Shown: in pieces, positions 15,571 through 21,273 of the stretch
Layout: each line of letters begins with the position of its first letter
Numbering within the stretch: position 1 is the first letter of the stretch
Assembly: GCA_035575035.1 (NCBI GenBank)
Contig: DATLYH010000243.1
Location: 1-21,273, forward strand
Direction: 5' to 3'
Length of the DNA: 21,273 nt
DNA from: DATLYH01 sp035575035
Lineage (GTDB): Bacteria; Planctomycetota; Planctomycetia; Gemmatales; Gemmataceae
Position numbers and translations under genes: made by a program
Notes under the pieces: model-generated
The model's database searches: none
Seen by the model: only the letters and a program-made list of their open reading frames with translations
Told to the model about the DNA's origin: nothing

Positions 15571-17457
15571 ATGGGGAAGGCCCGCGTGGCTACGGGGCTG
15601 GTGGCTGGTTGGGCAGTGTGGTGCGCAGCCGTGGCGTGGGCGGCACCGACCCCGGCCCAGATGCTCAGCTTTCGCCCCCGACAGGAAGGGGTCGATTACT
15701 CGACGCCCTCCCCGCAGGAAGAAAGCCTCTGCAAGGTCGAGCCGGTCAAGTGGGGCCGCCAGGGCGCCGGCTGGCTGCTCCGCGACCCGCAAGGCCGGCC
15801 CCTCCGCCGCTTCTACAACACCCGCTACACCGGCACCGCCGACGACAAGAGCAAGATCGATGTCTGGTCCTATTACAAGGATGGCGTCGAGGTCTATCGC
15901 GAGTGGGCCACCAAGAACGGCGATCCGCCCGACCAGTACCGCTGGTTCAACAGCGGCGGCATGAAGTGGGGCGTCGATGAGAACAAGGATGGCAAGATCG
16001 ACTCCTGGAAGATGATCTCCCCCGAGGAGGTCAGCCAGGAAATCCTGCAAGCACTGATCAAAAAGGACTTCAGCCGGTTGCAGGCGCTGATGCTCACCGA
16101 GGCCGAGATGAAGGCGCTGGAGCTGCCGGCCGCCGAGGTGACCCGCATCCGCGGATTGCAGAAGCAGGCGGCCGCCAAGTTCCAGAACACCCTCATGAAA
16201 TTGAGCAACCTGTCGGAGAAGACCCACTGGTTGCAGTTGCAAGCGGCCGCCCCCCAGTGTCTACCGGCCGACCAGACCGGTGCCAAGCAGGACCTGATCC
16301 GCTACCCGCGGGCCACCCTCCTCTGCGAGACGGGGGACAAGAGCGATTGGCTCCAGATCGGCGAGATGATCCAGGTCGGCCTGGCCTGGCGGATCATCGA
16401 CGCTCCGATCCCCGGCGCCGACGAACCGGACGTCCGGACCGGCCCGCCCGGCGGCACCGACGATCCCGAGCTGCAAAAGCTCTTCACCGAACTGAACAAG
16501 TTGGACCAGGAGGCCCCGCGCGGGCCGGAGACACCTGGCCCTAGCCCGGAGATGGTCCGCTACAACCTCCGCCGGGCCGACCTGCTGGAGAAGGTCATCG
16601 CCCGGGTCAAGCCAGAAGAACGCGAGGCGTGGATCCGTCAGCTGGCCGACTGCCTCAGCGCCGCTGCCCAGAGCAGCCCGGCCAACGACAAGACGGCCTA
16701 TCAGCGGCTGCTGCGACTGGAGGAACAGATCGTCGGCAGCCTGCCGGCCGGCAGCGCCCTGGCTGCCTACGTTACCTACCGCGAGATGCAGGCCGACTAC
16801 GCCGCCAAGATCATGACCGGGCCGTTCGACAAGGTGCAGCAGGAGTGGCTGGACCGGCTGGCCAAGTTCGTGCAGACCTATCCCCGGGCCGACGACACCC
16901 CGGACGCGCTGTTGCAGCTCGGCTGGGTCAGCGAGATGATCGGCAAGGAGACCGAGGCCAAGAACTGGTATCAACAGCTGGCCCAGGGCTTCCCCGACAA
17001 GCCGATGGCCGCCAAGGCCCGCGGTGCGCTGAAGCGGCTCGACCTGGAAGGTAAGGAGCTGGAGCTGGAAGGTCCCGTCCTGGGGGGCAGTGGCTCGTTC
17101 AATGTCAACCGGCTGCGCGGCAAGTTGGTAGTGGTTTATTACTGGGCGAGTTGGAACAGTCAGTGCGTCGGCGACTTTGCCAAGCTGAAGCTGCTGCTGG
17201 ACAGCCACAGCAAGGAGCTGGAGCTGGTCTGCGTCAACGTGGACAGCACCGCCGAAGAGGCGCTCGCCCTACTGAAGAAGACACAGGCCCCGGGGACGCA
17301 CCTGTTCACGCCAGGCGGCCTGGAGGGCAAGCTGGCGACCGACTACGGCATCATGGTGCTGCCGAACCTGTTCCTGGTCGGCAAGGACGGCAAGGTCGTC
17401 AGCCGCACCGTCCAGGTCAACGGCCTGGAGGAGGAGGTCAAGAAGTTGTTGAAGTGA
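15571..17457 (+). CDS. Secreted protein with C-terminal degenerate thioredoxin-like (TlpA-type) domain
   Basis: The 628-residue protein has a Sec signal peptide (hydrophobic residues 7-23, cleavage near AWA/AP). The N-terminal part contains DENKDGKIDSWK (about 136-147), which looks like an EF-hand/dockerin-type calcium loop. A helical, TPR-like stretch (about 440-490, LLQLGWVSEMIGKETEAKNWYQQL) precedes a TlpA/redoxin-like domain at about 500-628. That domain has strand VVVYYWASW and the cis-proline motif MVLPNLFLV (Pro598). The active site reads W-N-S-Q-C (528-532) instead of WCxxC: the first cysteine is Asn529 and only Cys532 remains. It is therefore unlikely to be an ordinary disulfide oxidoreductase. 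The ATG follows GGAG by six bases. Such chimeric redoxin proteins are common in planctomycetes; the substrate is unknown. Confidence 0.85.
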   Translation: MGKARVATGLVAGWAVWCAAVAWAAPTPAQMLSFRPRQEGVDYSTPSPQEESLCKVEPVKWGRQGAGWLLRDPQGRPLRRFYNTRYTGTADDKSKIDVWSYYKDGVEVYREWATKNGDPPDQYRWFNSGGMKWGVDENKDGKIDSWKMISPEEVSQEILQALIKKDFSRLQALMLTEAEMKALELPAAEVTRIRGLQKQAAAKFQNTLMKLSNLSEKTHWLQLQAAAPQCLPADQTGAKQDLIRYPRATLLCETGDKSDWLQIGEMIQVGLAWRIIDAPIPGADEPDVRTGPPGGTDDPELQKLFTELNKLDQEAPRGPETPGPSPEMVRYNLRRADLLEKVIARVKPEEREAWIRQLADCLSAAAQSSPANDKTAYQRLLRLEEQIVGSLPAGSALAAYVTYREMQADYAAKIMTGPFDKVQQEWLDRLAKFVQTYPRADDTPDALLQLGWVSEMIGKETEAKNWYQQLAQGFPDKPMAAKARGALKRLDLEGKELELEGPVLGGSGSFNVNRLRGKLVVVYYWASWNSQCVGDFAKLKLLLDSHSKELELVCVNVDSTAEEALALLKKTQAPGTHLFTPGGLEGKLATDYGIMVLPNLFLVGKDGKVVSRTVQVNGLEEEVKKLLK

Positions 17458-17473
17458 GACCGCCCGCGAAGCC

Positions 17474-17519
17474 GAACGGCCTCGCTCTCCGTCGCGCCGG
17501 CGTGGGGGCGGGGCCGTTC
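17474..17519. terminator. Weak hairpin between convergent genes
   Basis: GAACGGCC (17474-17481) and GGCCGTTC (17512-17519) are complementary across a 30-base GC-rich loop. The site lies between the stops of the thioredoxin-fold gene and the PIN toxin gene. The long loop and absence of a T tract make it only a candidate. Confidence 0.35.
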
Positions 17520-17525
17520 GTGTTC

Positions 17526-17921
17526 TCACTGGATCAGGATTCGGAAGCCGGCCTGTTCGAAATGATGATCGCCGGTGAGTGCATCGGTGATGCCGCGATC
17601 TTCCATCACGCGGAAGGAAATACAATCGGTCAAGGACCAACTCTTATCGGGGCGGTTTTCGTACAGTTCCACGGCCCGATTGAGAAGGTCTTCATCGAGT
17701 TGAACGACCTCTACATCAGGGTCATTTGTCACTGCCTGCCAGAATCTCATAGCCAGCGGGCGAAGACGTTGAGGGCTTAAGGTGTTCATTACTTCGAGCA
17801 GGACCGCCCAGGTTGTGACCGCGCGAGGCGGCTTGGGCGTCTGAACGACCTGTTGATGATAGGGATCGTCCCGGTTGAAGGCAGCCAGCCAGAAGAAACT
17901 ATCGACAAAGACTTCTGTCAT
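17526..17921 (-). CDS. PIN domain toxin, VapC-like
   Basis: This 131-residue protein has the size and acidic residues of a PIN-domain ribonuclease: Asp7 in EVFVDSFFWLAAF, Glu43 in LLEVMN, Asp99 in SLTDCISF and Asp118 in ALTGDHHFEQAGF. In VapC toxins these bind Mg2+ or Mn2+ and cut RNA, often tRNA or rRNA; the target here is unknown. Its ATG overlaps the stop of the preceding gene in an ATGA, a coupling typical of type II toxin-antitoxin pairs. All four acidic residues are present, so it is probably active. Confidence 0.9.
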   Translation of the reverse strand: MTEVFVDSFFWLAAFNRDDPYHQQVVQTPKPPRAVTTWAVLLEVMNTLSPQRLRPLAMRFWQAVTNDPDVEVVQLDEDLLNRAVELYENRPDKSWSLTDCISFRVMEDRGITDALTGDHHFEQAGFRILIQ

Positions 17922-18193
17922 TGTTTGTCGATGCCTTTGGGCAACCCGTACAGGTAGTGATCGTGGTTTTCTGCTAGATCGGGAGGGAGATCGGTGATCC
18001 CAAGCTCCTGAGCCGCCTTGGCGAGGCGTTCGACAAGCGGCCAGCCGGATGGTGCGGCCGGAGGTGCTTCCTTGGTGACTGGCTCGGGCTGGAGTACGAT
18101 CACCTCCACTCTGCCGGGGGTCAATTCAATAGTTTGCGGCGGGCGGATGATCCGATCCTCGCCGATGACGGTGTAGAAGCGGATGGCTTTCAT
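17918..18193 (-). CDS. Antitoxin partner of the PIN toxin
   Basis: The 91-residue protein is placed first in a two-gene operon with the PIN toxin and overlaps it by four bases. The N-terminal half is a short beta-rich segment (MKAIRFYTVIGEDRIIRPP) that may bind DNA. The C-terminus, DLPPDLAENHDHYLYGLPK, matches a tail I recall in many small antitoxin-like proteins next to PIN genes, probably the part that covers the toxin. It is not a clear member of the classic AbrB or RHH antitoxins, so the call rests mainly on context. GGAGG lies eight bases before the ATG. Confidence 0.82.
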   Translation of the reverse strand: MKAIRFYTVIGEDRIIRPPQTIELTPGRVEVIVLQPEPVTKEAPPAAPSGWPLVERLAKAAQELGITDLPPDLAENHDHYLYGLPKGIDKQ

Positions 18194-18216
18194 GACGGGA
18201 CCTCCGAAGTAATTCC

Positions 18217-18253
18217 ATTATACTCCTCGCCGCGGTTCGGAAGATATCCGAAC
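18217..18253 (-). promoter_or_regulatory. Toxin-antitoxin promoter with operator dyad
   Basis: On the minus strand TATAAT (18222-18217) lies 24 bases before the antitoxin ATG. Where the -35 would be, GTTCGGA (18235-18241) and TCCGAAC (18247-18253) form a perfect 7-bp dyad with a five-base spacer. The -35 sequence itself (ATCTTC) is poor. The overlap fits the autorepression usual for toxin-antitoxin operons. Confidence 0.6.
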
Positions 18254-18254
18254 T

Positions 18255-18404
18255 TCATCGACCGGCCGTGGACTGTCCCGTCTCCTTGAGCCACTGCTGA
18301 TATTCCGGCGTCTGCTTCCAGCGCTCGTAGGCCGGGCCGGGGCCGACTAAATCCACGTCGGCGCCAAGGTCCTTGCCGCTGGGGCCGGCTGAGTTTGAGT
18401 TCAT
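18255..18404 (-). CDS. Small 49-residue protein coupled to the two-TM protein
   Basis: This short frame starts with an ATG that overlaps the stop of the 70-residue gene (ATGA at 18404-18401), and GGAAGAAGG lies just upstream. The product is soluble. Its C-terminal half (GPGPAYERWKQTPEYQQWLKETGQ in segments: GPGPAYERWK, TPEYQQWLKETG) looks like a conserved helix pair and resembles tails I recall from planctomycete proteins. No function is assigned. The frame is open further upstream, but that part is out of phase with the two-TM gene and looks like a shadow. Confidence 0.55.
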   Translation of the reverse strand: MNSNSAGPSGKDLGADVDLVGPGPAYERWKQTPEYQQWLKETGQSTAGR

Positions 18405-18613
18405 GCCTTCTTCCAAGTCCAAATCGTAACGATGGCGAGACTGCCAAGCACATGCACGATCATTACCTTCACAACCTCCAGCCAGCGGATTGCCGACGGA
18501 TCGGTCCACAGCGCGTCCCACGGCCAATCGGTCTCGAATCCGCCGAACATGAGGACGAGAAACCACAACAGCGACACGCACACGGTGGCGATGATTTTTG
18601 CTTTCTTCGGCAT
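18401..18613 (-). CDS. Small membrane protein with two transmembrane helices (70 residues)
   Basis: The 70-residue frame begins eight bases after the kinase stop, with GAGGTG five bases before its ATG and overlapping the kinase end. Two hydrophobic helices are clear: about residues 6-24 (KIIATVCVSLLWFLVLMFGG) and 45-66 (VVKVMIVHVLGSLAIVTIW). A Trp/Asp-rich loop (TDWPWDALWTD) joins them. Lysines at both ends suggest N- and C-termini in the cytoplasm. It is probably co-translated with the kinase and the 49-residue protein. I do not recognise the family. Confidence 0.75.
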   Translation of the reverse strand: MPKKAKIIATVCVSLLWFLVLMFGGFETDWPWDALWTDPSAIRWLEVVKVMIVHVLGSLAIVTIWTWKKA

Positions 18614-18621
18614 GACGCACC

Positions 18622-21171
18622 TCAAGGGTCCGGCAGCGGGTCCGGGGCCTTTTGCCGCCGCAGCGCCCAGTTTTCGCATGCACCGGCACTGTTGGTCCAG
18701 ATGCCCACCAACGCCTGGCCGTCGGGGGAGAGCAGAAAGTGGCCCATCGATGGCCCCTTCTTGTCATCGAAGGTATCGAATTCGAGCCGCAAGCTGTTGA
18801 TTGTCGGGTTCATCTCGGCCTTGGCGAAAGGCACGCGTTTCCCGTTCAGCCTCAGGAGCGAGCCACGCACCGGCATGGGGCCATTGACCCAGAGCTTGTC
18901 ATGGGCGATGGTGACAACGCCGAAGTCGGAATCCCAGTCGCCAGCGATCTGCCACTCGGTAGGGCGAGGCCGGCCTTTGCGCCAGAGGGTCCAGGTCCCA
19001 TAAGTGTCCGGACCGGTCCAGAAACCGACCATCGCCGTTCCGTCGAAGATCACGCGCAGCTCGCCGACGCCCCGCACGTCTCGGTTTTGCTCCAGGGCCT
19101 TGTAGGCGATGACCCCCTTCGCCGGGTCATAGAACGCACTGTCGAACTGCCCGCGGGTCTTTTGCCCCTTGAAGGGCCCGGCGGCGGCGACTTCCCCCTT
19201 CCAATCGTTCCACTTTCCAGACACGGCGACCTTGGCGCCGCCCTCGATCGGTGGATGTTCCAGGGTGACTTCGCCCCAGTCGGAAAGCCAGTAGCCGGTC
19301 AAATCGAGGCGCCGGCTCCATTCGCGTTGCGGCGAGTTCGGCGTCTCGGGCGGCGGCAGTTCCTTGATCTCGATCTTGCGGAAGTGGACGACAGTTCCGG
19401 GTAGACCGGTCTCGAGTCCGATGTGTCCTCGTACCGTCCCCGGCACCGATTCGGCATCGACCCGGTCCACCACGGTCCTGCCATCGATCTTGATGACGAT
19501 CCGCGGCCCGTGGCAGATGACCTCCATCGTGAACCAGGTGTCGGGCGCGATCGGCGAATCGCTCACCTCTTGCAGTACATCCCGATACTTGTAGAGGCTT
19601 CCGGTTCTGGTCCTAACCGGACCGCGCTCGTTGATCTGGGCCTGGTACCCGTTGAACTTTTCGGTCCGTCGAAAGACGATGCCGCTGTCTCCCTCCGCGT
19701 TGATCTTGGCTTCGACTCGCAAGTGGAAGTCGGCGAACTCGTCCCGGCTGGTGAGAATGGAAATTTCCTTTGGGGCATCTTGAGGAATGCGGCTCACCAG
19801 GACGCCGTGCTCGACGGCCCACAGATCCGGCCAGGGCGTGTTCCATCCCGTCAGGTCCTTGCCGTTGAAGAGCGGCACCCAGCCGGCCTGGCGGTCTTTC
19901 GGAGAGGACAATTTGATGGTCTTGGTTTCGCCGACAGCGAGCGTAAAGGTCTCATCAAAAATCACCTTCCCCTGCTTGAGAGCGATTACGCGATGGGTCC
20001 CAGGGGGGACGCCCTCACCCATGCCGCCGAAGAGCCAGCCCTCGTTGGCCGCACCGAAGCCCGCCCCGCCCAACGGCGTCACGGGCAAAAGACGGTCGTC
20101 CAGGGTAACCACCAGCTCCGGGTCGTCCGCTTCGATGAGGACAATCCCGTGGTCCAGATTCCCAACGAGGAGATCGCGAACAGATCGCACCGGCTTCTCG
20201 ACCCAGGCGAAAAGGAAAAAAAGCGTGGCGACCGAGGGGATGCCGAGAAACAGGGCGATGCGATACGGACGCGGCTCGGCCGTGGTCCGGCTCCAACGCG
20301 CGTAGGCCCACGCGATGTAGACTGCCGCGTAGAGCACGGTGACGGCGGTGAGGAGGGTGCCGATCCCGCGCATGAACCGCGCCGCAGCGGGCTCTTGCAC
20401 TTCCACGAGGGCCATCAGGAAAACGCTCGCCCACAGCCCGCAGCCGATCCACGCCGCCAGGGGGAATTGCCGAAGGGAGAAGCCCTGAGGTGCCTCCGCG
20501 GGCGGCACCTGTACGGCCGGCGGCCTCGGCACCCGCTCCGGCTGTTGGAGGTGGGCCAGGTGCTGGGCCAGCAGCTCGGCCACCTCGCCGGCCGAATGGA
20601 AGCGGTCGGCCGGGTCCTTGGCGTGAAGTTTCTCGATGATGGCGCAGAGCCAGTCGGGGATGTCCGGGTTGATCTCGCGGATGGGACGGGGGCTCTCCTC
20701 GCAGACGCGCTTGAGCACTGCCATCGTCGTGCTGGCCCGGAACGGCGCCCGGCCGGTGCACATGGCGTACAGCACGCTGCCAAGGCTGAACAGGTCCGAG
20801 CGGTGATCGACCGGCTCGCCGCGCGCCTGCTCCGGAGCCATGTACTGCGGCGTGCCGGCGATGACGCCCGATTGCGTCAGGCTGGCATCATCTACCGCTC
20901 GTGCCAGGCCGAAGTCGGTGATCTTGACTCGCTGGACGCCGTTTTCCAGCAGGATGTTGGCTGGCTTGATGTCGCGGTGGATCAACCCCTGCTTGTGGGC
21001 GGCCGCTAAGCCGCAAGCGGCTTGAAGGCCGATGCGCAAGACCTCCTTCAATTCCAGCGGCCCGCTCTGGTCGAGCCGATCCTGAAGCGAGATGCCGTTG
21101 ACGTACTCCATCACCAGGTAGGGTAAGCCGTTCCAGCCCTTTGAAGGTGTTCTGCGGTTTCTGTAAGTCAT
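18622..21171 (-). CDS. Ser/Thr protein kinase-DUF1080 fusion, 5'-truncated by an insertion sequence
   Basis: The 849-residue frame lacks the kinase N-lobe. It begins with a dozen non-kinase residues, then GLPYLVMEYVNGISL (hinge region, from about 15), HRDIKPAN (Asp67), DFG (86-88) and MAPEQ (111-115), ending the kinase near 205. The glycine loop and the ATP-binding lysine are missing, so catalysis is unlikely. Three membrane helices follow (about 237-257, 268-291, 304-323). A beta domain of PEGA type comes next (about 342-422, PPGTHRVIALKQGKVIFDE). Then a DUF1080 (3-keto-disaccharide hydrolase/concanavalin-like) domain covers 430-605 (WVPLFNGKDLTGWN, GDSGIVFRRTEKFNGYQ). Finally there are two related modules at 624-731 and 742-838. 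The true gene start lies beyond the IS; the ATG at 21171 is inside the inserted DNA. It is probably a pseudogene as a kinase, although the rest of the frame is intact. Confidence 0.85.
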   Translation of the reverse strand: MTYRNRRTPSKGWNGLPYLVMEYVNGISLQDRLDQSGPLELKEVLRIGLQAACGLAAAHKQGLIHRDIKPANILLENGVQRVKITDFGLARAVDDASLTQSGVIAGTPQYMAPEQARGEPVDHRSDLFSLGSVLYAMCTGRAPFRASTTMAVLKRVCEESPRPIREINPDIPDWLCAIIEKLHAKDPADRFHSAGEVAELLAQHLAHLQQPERVPRPPAVQVPPAEAPQGFSLRQFPLAAWIGCGLWASVFLMALVEVQEPAAARFMRGIGTLLTAVTVLYAAVYIAWAYARWSRTTAEPRPYRIALFLGIPSVATLFFLFAWVEKPVRSVRDLLVGNLDHGIVLIEADDPELVVTLDDRLLPVTPLGGAGFGAANEGWLFGGMGEGVPPGTHRVIALKQGKVIFDETFTLAVGETKTIKLSSPKDRQAGWVPLFNGKDLTGWNTPWPDLWAVEHGVLVSRIPQDAPKEISILTSRDEFADFHLRVEAKINAEGDSGIVFRRTEKFNGYQAQINERGPVRTRTGSLYKYRDVLQEVSDSPIAPDTWFTMEVICHGPRIVIKIDGRTVVDRVDAESVPGTVRGHIGLETGLPGTVVHFRKIEIKELPPPETPNSPQREWSRRLDLTGYWLSDWGEVTLEHPPIEGGAKVAVSGKWNDWKGEVAAAGPFKGQKTRGQFDSAFYDPAKGVIAYKALEQNRDVRGVGELRVIFDGTAMVGFWTGPDTYGTWTLWRKGRPRPTEWQIAGDWDSDFGVVTIAHDKLWVNGPMPVRGSLLRLNGKRVPFAKAEMNPTINSLRLEFDTFDDKKGPSMGHFLLSPDGQALVGIWTNSAGACENWALRRQKAPDPLPDP

Positions 21172-21273
21172 TCCCCTGGTGGACAGTAGCTTTCCATCAG
21201 GGAGGTGATACGGATGTTGTTCGGCGAGGTCTTTGAGCGTTTTGTCCAGGAGAGCCCGATCTGTGTTATGACC
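21136..21273 (+). mobile_element. Left end of an insertion sequence (partial, runs off the window)
   Basis: Kinase homology stops at about 21135 (codon for the Trp before Asn-Gly-Leu-Pro), and a transposase-like gene starts 79 bases further on the opposite strand. The element's left end must lie between these points. The other end, the inverted repeats and any target duplication lie outside the window or cannot be defined from one side. Confidence 0.6.
21214..21273 (+). CDS. Transposase, N-terminal fragment (probably IS4-type)
   Basis: Only 20 codons are visible before the window ends. GGAGGTGAT four bases before the ATG is a perfect Shine-Dalgarno. The peptide MLFGEVFERFVQESP resembles the N-termini of DDE transposases abundant in Gemmata-type genomes, which I recall as the IS4 family. 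The family call rests on memory of this short stretch. Its place, cutting into a kinase gene, supports a mobile element. Confidence 0.6.
   Translation, partial: MLFGEVFERFVQESPICVMT

Noticed and set aside
18190..18453. An 87-codon minus-strand frame between the antitoxin and the small genes
   Set aside because: It overlaps the better supported 49-residue frame and the toxin-antitoxin promoter, and has Arg/Pro-rich shadow composition.
18405..18767. Longer version of the 49-residue frame (170 codons)
   Set aside because: The upstream part overlaps the two-TM gene and the kinase end in another frame and has the Arg-rich composition of a shadow.
19423..21009. A 528-codon plus-strand frame opposite the kinase/DUF1080 gene
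   Set aside because: Shadow of a gene with clear kinase and DUF1080 motifs; no start signals.

Overview
The window looks like a chromosomal segment of a planctomycete, most likely from the Gemmata group (Gemmataceae). This rests on the high GC content and on several families typical of that group: a DUF1559 pseudopilin-like protein followed by a small transthyretin-like lipoprotein, a Tat-exported DUF1501 protein, a Tat-exported xylose-isomerase-like TIM barrel, a Ser/Thr kinase fused to DUF1080, and several large lipoproteins of no known function. The assignment is from recalled family features; no database search was possible.

Layout. At 48-1430 (+) lies a phosphodiesterase of the alkaline phosphatase superfamily, of the type found in ebo clusters. 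Next come the DUF1559 protein (1667-2656) and a small lipoprotein (2803-3219), each followed by a strong hairpin. A sugar-phosphate isomerase-like protein (3314-4222, -) and a DUF1501 protein (4431-5933, +) are divergently transcribed. A soluble PAS/histidine kinase (6087-7244, -) faces the DUF1501 gene across a terminator flanked by a long inverted repeat. A 903-residue lipoprotein with internal repeats follows (7593-10304, +). Then, on the minus strand, there is a coiled-coil zinc-ribbon protein (10377-11090) and the information-processing pair dnaG-rpoD (14846 down to 11238), which has a near-consensus promoter, a structured leader and a textbook terminator. A secreted protein with a degenerate thioredoxin fold (15571-17457, +) is followed by a PIN-domain toxin-antitoxin pair (17526-18193, -). 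Last is a minus-strand operon of a truncated kinase/DUF1080 protein and two tiny coupled genes (18255-21171). Its 5' end is cut by an insertion sequence that runs off the window's right edge.

The most interesting points are these. A 56-nt, nearly perfect palindrome sits in frame inside dnaG and adds about 19 residues to the primase. The kinase gene has been beheaded by an IS but keeps a long open frame. Two previously unannotated small genes (70 and 49 codons) are chained to that kinase by an ATGA overlap. Arrays of a 7-bp unit (TGACGAA/TGACCAA), arranged as long inverted repeats, occur at two intergenic sites, and one of them supplies the C-terminus of the histidine kinase. Two proteins carry internal repeats that I cannot assign to a family. 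No tRNA, rRNA or CRISPR array was seen.
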